This document shows, one piece after another, positions 44,026-52,441 of a stretch of 64,000 nt of DNA. The stretch is from Prolixibacteraceae bacterium. Its GTDB lineage: Bacteria; Bacteroidota; Bacteroidia; Bacteroidales; Prolixibacteraceae. The stretch spans positions 62,001-126,000 of the forward strand of contig JABGRN010000001.1 of the NCBI GenBank assembly GCA_018648265.1, read 5' to 3'. Made by a program: the position numbers and the translations under genes. Position 1 is the first letter of the stretch; each line of letters opens with the position of its first letter. The notes beneath the pieces were generated by a model. The model saw nothing but the letters and a program-made list of their open reading frames with translations. It made no database searches and was not told the origin of the DNA.

Positions 44026-46215
44026 ATGGGAAAAGCAAAAGCAGTAAAAAAATTCGGCACTTTTGGTGGAGTTTTTACCCCCACTTTACTAACAATTATG
44101 GGGGTAATAATGTACCTCAGGTTAGGGTGGGTTGTTGGAAATGCAGGGTTACTTGGGGCATGGCTTATCATAATAATTTCATTCTTAATTACGCTTACAA
44201 CAGCACTTTCAATGTCGTCGATAACCACCAATATAAAAATCGGTGCTGGTGGAGCTTATGCAATCATTTCTCAATCGCTTGGGCTTGAGATTGGTGGAAG
44301 TCTGGGAATTCCAAGATATGTTTCGCAGGGGCTGGCTGTTACCATGTATATTTTTGGATTTAGGGAAGGCTGGCTCTCTATTTTTCCAAATCACCCGGCG
44401 TTTATTATCGACCTTGTCGTTTTTATAATAATTTATTCTATTTCCTATAAAAGTGCCGATTTAGCTATTCGGACCCAATATATTATTATGGCAATTATTA
44501 TTTCGTCGCTGTTTGTAATAGTTTTGGCTGCCTATTACGGTTCGATGCAAAACAGCACAGTCGATTCTTTAAAATGGGGAACATTCCCTGGTTCAATTGA
44601 AAACAACTTTTCGGGTTCTGATTTTTGGATAGTATTTGCCGTGTTTTTTCCGGCTGCTACCGGAATTATGGCTGGAGCAAATATGTCGGGCGAATTAAAA
44701 GACCCACGAAAAAGTATTCCTGTAGGTACATTGTGGGCAATCGGATTGAGTTTTTTAATTTATATGGGATTGGCGTACTGGGTAGCCCGGTCGGCAACAA
44801 CCGAAGAATTACTCAACAATTATAACATAATGATTGACAAATCGTTTTTCCCACCTTTGGTAATAGCCGGAGTGTTAGGTGCCACTTTTTCATCTGCCCT
44901 TGCATCTATGGTTGGTTCGTCGCGAATTTTATACGCCATGGGAAAACACCAGGTATTACCTGCCAGCCGGTGGCTTGGAGGTACCAACAAAACAGGGCAG
45001 CCCCGAAATGCAATGATCGTAACTGGTGGCCTGGTTTTTTTTACCATGTTACTTCGCGATTTGAACGCAGTTGCACAACTTGTTACCATGTTTTTCCTGA
45101 TTACTTATGCAATGCTAAATGTTGTGGTAATTATCGAGCAAAATCTCGGATTAATCAGTTTTCGCCCACTATTTAAAGTTCCAAAATGGATACCGTGGGT
45201 TGGACTAATTACATCAGTTTTCGCCATGTTTATAATAAATGCAACAATCAGTCTTTTTTCAGTTGCAGTGGTTTTACTGGTGTATGGCATTTTATTACAA
45301 CGAAAACTAACTACTCCTTTTGAAGATGTACGAAGTGGATTGTTTGTATCGTTTGCGGAGTGGGCTGCAAAACGTACTTCGCAATTGGCACACAGACAAG
45401 AAAGAGCCTGGAAACCAAATCTTTTAATTCCGGTTAGCAATCCGGAATCGATAAAAGGGGTTTTTTCATTTCTGAAAAATGTTGCTTTCCCACAGGGTTC
45501 GATAAAACTACTTGGAATAGGCCCAAAAAACAGAGGTAATGAGTTGGCAGATCAGGTAAATGAACTCTCAAAGTCATTCCAACAGAGCAATGTATTTTCA
45601 TCGTGGGCAGTTATCAGGACCGAAAATTTTGCCGAAGGTGTAAATTTTGCCAATCAGGCTTACCGTGGGTCGTTTATTAAACCAAATATTGTATTTCTAA
45701 ATATGATAAACCGTGAATCCTATTTAGAAGGATTTAACGAGATCATTAATGAAGCCGCCCGATTACAGATTGGGGTACTTATATACTCACAACATCCGAA
45801 TTCTGGTCTCGGGCAAAGGCAAATGATAAACGTTTGGATTAGAAACCGTGCACCCGACTGGAAAATTTCCTGGGATATTGGCAACCTCGATTTGTCAATT
45901 CTTGTGGCATACAAATTAAAGCGAAACTGGAACGCTAAAATACGCCTGGTTACGGTAGTCGAAAATGAAGAGCAAAAAGAACAGGCACGTAAATTCATGG
46001 CCGATCTGATGGATCAGGCAAGGTTACCAAAAACCGAAATAGCCGTATATATCAATAATTTTAATGAATTGATAAAAAAAGCTCCAAACGCTGACCTTAA
46101 TATTTTTGGATTAGTCCCTAACCCTGATTTTGAATTTATGGAAAAAATGGTTGATGAAACTCAGACAACCTGTTTGTTTATACGCGATTCGGGACTTGAA
46201 AATATTTTTGCTTAA
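44026..46215 (+). CDS. SLC12-like cation-chloride cotransporter / amino-acid permease
   Basis: A 729-residue inner-membrane transporter. The opening GTFGGVFTPTLLTIMGVIMY and LRLGWVVGNAG match the eukaryote-like cation-chloride cotransporter group of the APC superfamily. About 12 helices fill residues 15-440; a soluble C-terminal half (residues 450-729) resembles the regulatory tail of that group. The ion or amino-acid specificity of bacterial members is largely untested. I use the ATG at 44026 rather than a TTG at 44014. Confidence 0.88.
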   Translation: MGKAKAVKKFGTFGGVFTPTLLTIMGVIMYLRLGWVVGNAGLLGAWLIIIISFLITLTTALSMSSITTNIKIGAGGAYAIISQSLGLEIGGSLGIPRYVSQGLAVTMYIFGFREGWLSIFPNHPAFIIDLVVFIIIYSISYKSADLAIRTQYIIMAIIISSLFVIVLAAYYGSMQNSTVDSLKWGTFPGSIENNFSGSDFWIVFAVFFPAATGIMAGANMSGELKDPRKSIPVGTLWAIGLSFLIYMGLAYWVARSATTEELLNNYNIMIDKSFFPPLVIAGVLGATFSSALASMVGSSRILYAMGKHQVLPASRWLGGTNKTGQPRNAMIVTGGLVFFTMLLRDLNAVAQLVTMFFLITYAMLNVVVIIEQNLGLISFRPLFKVPKWIPWVGLITSVFAMFIINATISLFSVAVVLLVYGILLQRKLTTPFEDVRSGLFVSFAEWAAKRTSQLAHRQERAWKPNLLIPVSNPESIKGVFSFLKNVAFPQGSIKLLGIGPKNRGNELADQVNELSKSFQQSNVFSSWAVIRTENFAEGVNFANQAYRGSFIKPNIVFLNMINRESYLEGFNEIINEAARLQIGVLIYSQHPNSGLGQRQMINVWIRNRAPDWKISWDIGNLDLSILVAYKLKRNWNAKIRLVTVVENEEQKEQARKFMADLMDQARLPKTEIAVYINNFNELIKKAPNADLNIFGLVPNPDFEFMEKMVDETQTTCLFIRDSGLENIFA

Positions 46216-46690
46216 TAAAAGAGCCCCTGCTAAAATATTTATGAACTCTCCTTCCACAGAAAAATCGGAAGCCAAAATATTTTTAACATCTAAAAAAGAT
46301 CTTATTAACAGTTATGTAACTACTTTGGTCGTTCAGATTTAGATAATTTATTAAATGTCAATTATAAATACATTTCTCGCAAAGAGCGCAAAATTCTTAC
46401 GCAAAGTCCGCAAAGCACATATTGTGAACTCTTTGCGATTTTAGTGTTCTTTTTATTTTGCGTCCTTTGCGTGGAATAGGATTACCTAATTATTTAAAAT
46501 TCAATATATTAAATAACCTGAGTAGTTCACATTTATTTACCGATAAAAAACGAATAATTAATTCTTCTTCAACGAGCAAGGTCAGGAATCCCTCTTTTCA
46601 ATCGGCAGAATTAATAAGAAGCGTAATTTTTAAATATGAAGTGTTAAATTCATTTATTAACTTTCGGCTGCAATCTTAAAACCAACAAAA
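46216..46690. other. Gene-free spacer with CGCAAAG repeats
   Basis: No convincing gene. It contains the inverted CGCAAAG/CTTTGCG block described separately. Near 46657 a TTAACTTTC resembles a -7 box for the hydrolase gene at 46691 with one mismatch. A frame at 46458-46679 has no family-like features. Confidence 0.5.
46378..46471. repeat. Inverted CGCAAAG / CTTTGCG repeat block
   Basis: CGCAAA(G/A) occurs at 46378, 46387, 46400 and 46409, then its complement (C/T)TTTGCG at 46431, 46456 and 46465. The block can fold on itself and resembles the CGCAAAG intergenic elements often seen in Bacteroidota genomes. Confidence 0.65.
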
Positions 46691-48760
46691 ATGAAATTCT
46701 TTGCACTTGTTTTTTCACTTTGCTTGTTATTGATAACCAACTCCATTTTTTCTCAGGAAACTCAAAAGTCAGTTTTTCATGCCAACCGGGGTAACGAAAA
46801 TAACTGGCTGGAATATAAGAACAATAACCAGGCTTTGTATGATATAATAACTAATAAGGCATTCAAACTACTTGAGGAACGCACTGAAAGGGTGAATAAA
46901 CTGAAAACCCGGGGAAATTGGATTAACTATCAAAATGAACTAAAAACCAAACTTTTTGTTTCGCTCGATAAATTTGAAAAAACGCCGCTCAACCCAAAAA
47001 TTACCGGTAAAATAAAACGTGATAATTTTACGGTTGAAAAAATATTATTCGAGTCGCATCCCAATTTTCACGTAACAGCTTGTTTCTTTCTGCCAAACGA
47101 AAGGCAAAAACCTGCGCCGGCAGTTATCTATTGTTCGGGGCACACTGAACTTGGTTTTCGTAGTGAAGTTTACCAGCGTGTTATTCTGAATTTAGTTGAA
47201 AAAGGATTTATTGTTTTTGCTTTCGATCCGATTGGGCAGGGAGAACGTTTGCAATATCCAGACCCTAAAACAAACAAATCGATGGTTGGCAGTTCAACAA
47301 AAGAACATACTTACGCCGGCGTACAAACACTTTTGACAGGGACCTCTTTAACTGATTATTTTATCTGGGAAGGTGTCCGTGTGTTGGATTACCTTGAAAC
47401 CCGAAAAGAAGTTGACATGAAACGAATTGGGATTACGGGCCGTTCAGGTGGTGGAACACAATCGGCAATGATTGCAGCTTACGATGAACGGATTTATGCA
47501 TCGGCTCCCGAATGTTATATTACTACTTTTGAACGCTTGCTTCAATCAATTGGTCCACAAGATGCCGAACAAAATCCGTACAATGCCATTGCAAACGGAT
47601 TCGACCACCCCGATTTTATGCATTTACGGGTACCAAAACCAACATTAATTGTAACTACAACTCACGATTTTTTTAGCCAGCAGGGCGCACGCGAAAGTTT
47701 TGCGGAAGCTCAAAAATCTTATACTGCTTTTAATAAATCTGAAAATATTGGCATGGTTGAAGATTTTGGCGTACACGAATCAACCAAAAATAACAGGGAA
47801 TCTGTTTATGCTTTTTTTCAGGAGCATTTAAAATTACCCGGCGATAATACTGACAAAGAAATGGAACTTTTTACTGTTGAAGAACTTTTTGTTACGGAAA
47901 CCGGCCAGTTAGGTAATTCAATAAAAGGGGAAACGGTGTTCAACTTAAATCAAAAATATTTTGAGAAAAAAGAAATTCCGCAAAATGAATTAAAAGAAAA
48001 GATACGGGAGATTTCGGGGATTAAGTTTAATCGGGAAATGAAGTCTGCTGTTTACACCGGAAAATTTGTTGACGATGATTTTGAAGTTGAAAAGTATTTT
48101 TTGGAAAACGACCAAAAAGATTTTGCATTGCCTGTTTACCTCATTCAGAATCCTGAAAAAGAGACAAAAAATATATTAGTTTGGTTACATGCTGAAGGAA
48201 AAGAGAAAGTACTGGAATCGGTTTTTCTTCCGGAAATGTTAAAAAATGGATTTACTGTAATTTCTGCCGATCTGCCCGGTATCGGAGAACTTTTCGACCC
48301 CGGATTTAGTGGCGATGGTTTTATTAAAAAGGTTCCATTTAATTATACTTTTGGGGCAAATATGGCAGGATTGAGTGTTCCGGGAATCCAGGCAGAAGCC
48401 ATCGATTTATTGGTTCAGTTTGTAGAAAAAGAAAAAAACCTTCAACAAAATAAAATTTATGCTTTTGTTGAAGGAGAAATAAATTCAAGCTTTTTACATT
48501 TCACTGCCTTCAAAAATCCTTTTTCAAAAATCCTTTTATTGAATCCCTTTGAATCAAATCGGAGCTTGATTGAAACAGAATATTACGATCCCAAACTGGC
48601 ATTTTATGTGCCTCCCGGAAGTTTGCCATTTTACGATTTCGGGGATTTGGTTTCGTTGTTACCCGAAGATTCATTTAAAATAATAAACCCCGTAAATGCT
48701 TTTGGTGAAACCGTTGACTCAGAAAATAATACTGAAATTTTAGACTTCCTAAACCAATAA
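46691..48760 (+). CDS. Secreted alpha/beta hydrolase (acetyl-xylan-esterase-like)
   Basis: A 689-residue exported protein (signal FFALVFSLCLLLITNSIFS). The N-terminal half is an alpha/beta hydrolase with nucleophile Ser252 in ITGRSGGGTQS, a YCSGHTELG oxyanion-side motif, and HDFFSQQ plus DFGVHES as candidates for the acid and histidine. The second half (residues 400-689) looks like a second, degenerate hydrolase-fold domain: LVWLHAEGKEK and SADLPGIGELFDPG resemble its strands, but no GXSXG is visible. Likely a polysaccharide or ester deacetylase; the substrate is unknown. The PQQ-propeller gene follows. Confidence 0.8.
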   Translation: MKFFALVFSLCLLLITNSIFSQETQKSVFHANRGNENNWLEYKNNNQALYDIITNKAFKLLEERTERVNKLKTRGNWINYQNELKTKLFVSLDKFEKTPLNPKITGKIKRDNFTVEKILFESHPNFHVTACFFLPNERQKPAPAVIYCSGHTELGFRSEVYQRVILNLVEKGFIVFAFDPIGQGERLQYPDPKTNKSMVGSSTKEHTYAGVQTLLTGTSLTDYFIWEGVRVLDYLETRKEVDMKRIGITGRSGGGTQSAMIAAYDERIYASAPECYITTFERLLQSIGPQDAEQNPYNAIANGFDHPDFMHLRVPKPTLIVTTTHDFFSQQGARESFAEAQKSYTAFNKSENIGMVEDFGVHESTKNNRESVYAFFQEHLKLPGDNTDKEMELFTVEELFVTETGQLGNSIKGETVFNLNQKYFEKKEIPQNELKEKIREISGIKFNREMKSAVYTGKFVDDDFEVEKYFLENDQKDFALPVYLIQNPEKETKNILVWLHAEGKEKVLESVFLPEMLKNGFTVISADLPGIGELFDPGFSGDGFIKKVPFNYTFGANMAGLSVPGIQAEAIDLLVQFVEKEKNLQQNKIYAFVEGEINSSFLHFTAFKNPFSKILLLNPFESNRSLIETEYYDPKLAFYVPPGSLPFYDFGDLVSLLPEDSFKIINPVNAFGETVDSENNTEILDFLNQ

Positions 48761-48806
48761 AAAACCCGTACTATTTTTTACCTATATTCAGATAACAGAA
48801 AAATAT

Positions 48807-48814
48807 TATATTTG
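48807..48814 (+). promoter_or_regulatory. Candidate -7 box for the propeller lipoprotein gene
   Basis: TATATTTG fits TAnnTTTG 25 bp before the ATG at 48839. The upstream TTTG box is weak. Confidence 0.4.
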
Positions 48815-48838
48815 AATAAAAATCAATAAACCTAAAAA

Positions 48839-50176
48839 ATGATAAACCTGAAATCTTCACTATTAAGCGGAAAAAAACTTCTGCTTTTAACATTTGTACT
48901 TACAATTTTAACGGCATGTAATACCAACAACTGGCCAAATTTTAGAGGTCCCGATACTAATCAACTCACATCTGAAAAAACACTTCCGTTAGAATGGAGT
49001 AACGACCTAAACCTGAATTGGAAATATGATTTAGTTGGCAGAGGATGGTCGAGCCCAATTGTTTGGGGAAACAAAGTGTTTTTCACGAATGCTGTTTTGG
49101 AAGATCCATCAATTTTACCTCCAGCACGGGAAGGAAGAAGACAAGACAATCCGTTTGATGCAGTTTACAATTTTGAAGTAATCTGCCTTGATTTAGATTC
49201 GGGTGAAGAAATCTGGAAAAATATTGCGTACAATGGCAAACCACGTTACAAAACTCACCGCGACAATACTTATGCACCGGAATCAATGGTCACCGATGGC
49301 AAAAATGTATATGCCTATTTTGGAATGCACGGAATATTTTGTTACGACATGAAGGGAAACCTTGTTTGGGAAAAGGATTTGGGGAATTACCCGATGCAAT
49401 CGAACTGGGGCACTTCATCTTCTCCGCTGCTGTACAAAAAAGTATTGTACATGCAAATCGACAACGAAGACAATTCTTTTTTAGCAGCGCTTGATTCAAA
49501 AACAGGCGATGAAATATGGAGGATAGATCGTGACGAAAAATCGAATTGGGGTACACCTGTAATTTGGGAAAATAGTGTACGGAAAGAACTGGTTGTTCAG
49601 GGTAAAAAAGCACGTTCTTACAATCCTGAAAATGGGGAGTTGCTTTGGGAATTGGATTTGGGCGGAGGCCGTAACATTGCATCGCCAACATGGGGTTATG
49701 ATATGATTTTTATGGGAAACGAAACCCGGCGCGACGGCGGGGGCTTTTTGTTTGGAGTAAAAGCTGGTGCAGCGGGAGATATTTCTTTATCTGAAGGTCA
49801 GGTTTCAAACGATTGGGTGGCCTGGTCGGTTCCAAAGTCGGGGATTGCAATAGCATCTCCCCTATTTTACGAAGGGCTGGTTTATATTGTTGACCGCAAC
49901 CGGGGACAGATTTTTTGCTACGAAGCCACTACCGGAGAAGTAGTTTATCCTGGCACTAAAATTAAAGATGCAAAAGATTTTTGGGCTTCACCATGGGCTT
50001 TCGACGGGAAAATATATTGCCTCGACGACAGGGGAACGACCCATGTTATTCAAGCCGGAAAAACTTTTATGGAATTAGGAAAAAATAAGCTAAACGATGT
50101 TTTCTGGGCATCAACAGCAATAGCCAAAGGTTCGTATATTTTTAGGGGCGAAAAAGCAATTTATTGTATTCGGTAG
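48839..50176 (+). CDS. PQQ-type beta-propeller lipoprotein
   Basis: A 445-residue lipoprotein: signal LLLLTFVLTILTAC with lipobox cysteine Cys27, then WPNFRGPDTNQLTSEKTLPL, the usual start of PQQ-like WD propellers. Repeating blades of the type VICLDLDSGEEIWK, LAALDSKTGDEIWR and ENGELLWELDLGG follow. It lacks the residues of a true PQQ dehydrogenase, so it is probably a binding or scaffold protein at the envelope. Its transcript ends at the strong terminator about 105 bp downstream. Confidence 0.88.
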   Translation: MINLKSSLLSGKKLLLLTFVLTILTACNTNNWPNFRGPDTNQLTSEKTLPLEWSNDLNLNWKYDLVGRGWSSPIVWGNKVFFTNAVLEDPSILPPAREGRRQDNPFDAVYNFEVICLDLDSGEEIWKNIAYNGKPRYKTHRDNTYAPESMVTDGKNVYAYFGMHGIFCYDMKGNLVWEKDLGNYPMQSNWGTSSSPLLYKKVLYMQIDNEDNSFLAALDSKTGDEIWRIDRDEKSNWGTPVIWENSVRKELVVQGKKARSYNPENGELLWELDLGGGRNIASPTWGYDMIFMGNETRRDGGGFLFGVKAGAAGDISLSEGQVSNDWVAWSVPKSGIAIASPLFYEGLVYIVDRNRGQIFCYEATTGEVVYPGTKIKDAKDFWASPWAFDGKIYCLDDRGTTHVIQAGKTFMELGKNKLNDVFWASTAIAKGSYIFRGEKAIYCIR

Positions 50177-50281
50177 ATTCATTCAGATAGGATATTTTTT
50201 GATTTTCTTTTTGTAGTTTAAAACTAACCAGCGGGTTACAAGTGTTCTATATTTAGAATCGGACCTTGACAATTGTAAGTA

Positions 50282-50326
50282 AAAAGGAACCGTTCTTTTA
50301 AAAGAGAACGGTTCCTTTTGTTTTTA
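50282..50326 (+). terminator. Strong intrinsic terminator before the cassette region
   Basis: A perfect 15-bp stem (50282-50296 with 50305-50319, AAAAGGAACCGTTCT and its complement) with an 8-base loop, then TTTTGTTTTTATT. It separates the propeller gene from the accessory region. Confidence 0.9.
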
Positions 50327-50715
50327 TTAATTGGGTGCTTCGGATTCCGATTCGAAGTTTTGGAAATGGCAATTTAGAAATCGCCATACCCAGAAAAATA
50401 AGTCTAATATTTTATTTCACCAGTTGGTGCGCAATTTTATCATGTTCCTTTAATACATCTATTAAAAATCACACAATACAATCGTGCGTGTGCAAAGCAA
50501 AAAAGGCTTACTTGAAGTAATAGTAGTCAAATGATTAGGCACAAAAGTTTAAAAATTACAAAAGATACACTTATGTTTCAGAACATAATTCTAGAAATTT
50601 AAAAAATCAATTGGATGAACTAATTTAGAGAAAAAGTTTGGATATACCCCAATTTTTGGTACGGTATCCGAACAAAAGAATAAGGGAATAAACGAATGTT
50701 TTCGGATAAACAGCC
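50327..50715. other. Gene-free left flank of the cassette array
   Basis: About 390 AT-rich bases. A short frame at 50335-50520 has no family-like features. ATCCG (50668-50672) and CGGAT (50703-50707) are short inverted words just before the first GTTAGC core. Neither an integrase gene nor a recognisable attI was seen. Confidence 0.4.
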
Positions 50716-50725
50716 GTTAGCAAAC
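50716..50725 (+). repeat. Cassette 1 left core GTTAGCAAAC
   Basis: GTTAGCAAAC is the exact reverse complement of GTTTGCTAAC at 52199-52208, at the end of the two-gene cassette. In integrons the first bases of a cassette (GTT...) are complementary to the first box of its own attC, which is what is seen here. Confidence 0.6.
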
Positions 50726-50742
50726 ATTTAAACTAATCCACG

Positions 50743-51369
50743 ATGGGAACAATTATTTTTATCATATTAATAAACCTTCATATGAATATCCTTCCTAAAG
50801 AAAAAGTTGCGATTGAAGCCTTTGGAACAATTGAAAGGATGGAAGGAGATACAGCTCATTATTTAGCTTCTGGATTTGTATGTTTAAAGCCTAATATTGT
50901 TCTGACCTGTTTACATGTTGTGAAAGACATTGATTCCCTTTACTATCATCCAGGGAGTCACAGAAAAAATTATCTTTTAACCAAAAAAGCGACTTTTGCA
51001 CCTCTAGATTTAGCAGTTTTAGAACTACCAGAAGGCATTAAAATCACTCCATTAAAACTAACAGACAATGAGAAGATTTCTGTTGGAGATACAATCGACT
51101 ATCTTGGCTATGATAGACCTACGACTGAATCAAATGAGCATGTAACGCTGACAGGAAAACAATCAAAACTAATTTCTATAGACAGGAATTATTTATACTT
51201 TGAAGGATATTGTCACACTGGTTATTCTGGAGCACCGATTTTAAATATGGAAAGTAAAGTCATCGGTATGATTTCAGCTGGTAAAGTTTTATCGAAGGAA
51301 GAAAATTTCATGCAAGTTAAATGCTCACGATTGGATTTAGATGTCGTTTCCAAATATATTAAAGATTAA
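50743..51369 (+). CDS. Trypsin-like serine protease
   Basis: A 208-residue chymotrypsin-fold protease with the full triad visible: His58 (LTCLHVV), Asp89 (APLDLAVLEL) and Ser162 (TGYSGAPIL). The start is uncertain: the ATG at 50743 adds a short hydrophobic stretch (GTIIFIILINLH) that could be a membrane anchor or untranslated, while the ATG at 50782 gives a cytosolic protein starting MNILPKEKV. There is no DegP-type PDZ domain. It is directly followed (13 bp) by an unknown helical protein, and the two share one cassette-like unit. Small proteases paired with an unknown partner occur in bacterial conflict systems; whether this is one is inference. Confidence 0.85.
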   Translation: MGTIIFIILINLHMNILPKEKVAIEAFGTIERMEGDTAHYLASGFVCLKPNIVLTCLHVVKDIDSLYYHPGSHRKNYLLTKKATFAPLDLAVLELPEGIKITPLKLTDNEKISVGDTIDYLGYDRPTTESNEHVTLTGKQSKLISIDRNYLYFEGYCHTGYSGAPILNMESKVIGMISAGKVLSKEENFMQVKCSRLDLDVVSKYIKD

Positions 51370-51382
51370 CAATTAGCGAAAA

Positions 51383-52207
51383 ATGAATCTGGATAGCGAA
51401 TATTTATATTTACCCAAAAGACACTGGGATAAACACAAACAATGTGAATTGTTTGTCAGACAAATCGAAGAGTTTATTGTAAACGAAGTTTATAATGATT
51501 TGCGCTTTCAAAAATTTGACTTAGAATCAGTAGATGATTTTAAAGAAGACGAACATATATTCGATTATCTATTGAGAAAAGAAAAGTTTGAGGAGCATGA
51601 TAACTTTGTGATAAAAAGCCTTGTCAATGGATTAATAATGGACGTTTGTTATTTTCTGCAGGAGGCTTTATTAGCTTCTAAAAAGATGAGATTGACAGTT
51701 GCTTTTTCACTACTTAGAAAACCTTTTGTATATCATCTTCCTGTTTTTTTAAGAATATTGTTTGATGAAGATTTTCTGGATAAATTTAATAATGAGGATT
51801 CATTTGATGTAAACTATATTACCGATAACAAAAAAAAAGATTTAATAAAAAATTCCCTTCCCTATTTACTAGCTTCAAAAACACTTAAGGAAGAAGAAAT
51901 ATTCGATTGGATTTTCAATCAAAAAGAATCAGATAGTCTCATTAATCTTACAAATAAAGCTTTACACCTATCAACAACGAGAAATAAAAGCAATAAAACA
52001 GATATCCAAAATTTGAATTTTATCTTTTCAAATCCAAGTGACATTGAGAATCTTTGGAATTACATTTATACTAAAATACCAGTACTAATACTCTACTTAT
52101 TGGAAATTATTGAGCCTTTGGTGTTTGCGATAATCGAACTACCTGATGGTGTTTATGAAAAGAGAATTGAAGAAAGAATTAAAATAATAACAAAAAACGT
52201 TTGCTAA
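51383..52207 (+). CDS. Unrecognised helical protein paired with the protease
   Basis: A 274-residue protein that I cannot assign. It appears mostly helical, with many Asp, Glu, Lys and Phe. The central ASKKMRLTVAFSLLRKPF, then VFLRILFDEDFLDKF, recalls helical proteins that occur in several uncharacterised bacterial families, but no catalytic motif is visible. A hydrophobic segment near the C-terminus (YTKIPVLILYLLEIIEPLVF) could be a membrane or packing helix. Its stop codon lies inside the inverted core GTTTGCTAAC, an arrangement typical of integron cassettes, where the gene fills the unit. Codon use is more AT-rich than in the flanking operons. Confidence 0.8.
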   Translation: MNLDSEYLYLPKRHWDKHKQCELFVRQIEEFIVNEVYNDLRFQKFDLESVDDFKEDEHIFDYLLRKEKFEEHDNFVIKSLVNGLIMDVCYFLQEALLASKKMRLTVAFSLLRKPFVYHLPVFLRILFDEDFLDKFNNEDSFDVNYITDNKKKDLIKNSLPYLLASKTLKEEEIFDWIFNQKESDSLINLTNKALHLSTTRNKSNKTDIQNLNFIFSNPSDIENLWNYIYTKIPVLILYLLEIIEPLVFAIIELPDGVYEKRIEERIKIITKNVC

Positions 52208-52388
52208 CAAAAGCTAAATACCATATGGGGTACAGCGGGTATTCGAACCGCAGTTCTTCGTATCAACAACGCCAATTCGTCTTTGACGATTTGGCTTAAA
52301 AAATGAAAAAATGAATAAACGAATTGGCTTAGTGCAACTTGAAAGTGAAGTGCTTAGAAATCCCGTACAGCACTTAGCCAAACAGTTA
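52199..52388 (+). repeat. Candidate attC-like site 1
   Basis: From TAAC (52205) the boxes read TAAC, spacer AAAA, GCTAAAT (52213-52219); at the far end ACTTAGC (52372-52378), spacer, GTTA (52385-52388). GCTAAAT and ACTTAGC pair at six of seven positions, and TAAC pairs with GTTA, the R''-L''/L'-R' layout of attC. In between are further stems (GCCAATTCGT with ACGAATTGGC; AAGTGCT with AGCACTT). At 184 bp it is longer than typical attC sites, so it may be a divergent type. Confidence 0.5.
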
Positions 52389-52392
52389 TGTG
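52385..52392 (+). repeat. Cassette 2 left core GTTATGTG
   Basis: GTTATGTG here is matched by its exact reverse complement CACATAAC at 53730-53737, just after the beta-lactamase-fold gene. Confidence 0.55.
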
Positions 52393-52441
52393 CAATGCAA
52401 TTGGAGTGTGTAATTCAAATGAAGTAAAAAATAAAAAGCCT

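Noticed and set aside
46458-46679. Open frame before the hydrolase gene
   Set aside because: Begins in the CGCAAAG repeat, low complexity, no motif.
52236-52252. GCGG...TTCGAA...CCGC segment resembling a tRNA T-arm on the minus strand
   Set aside because: The stem is imperfect, and no acceptor, D or anticodon arm surrounds it; it is better explained as part of the palindromic spacer.
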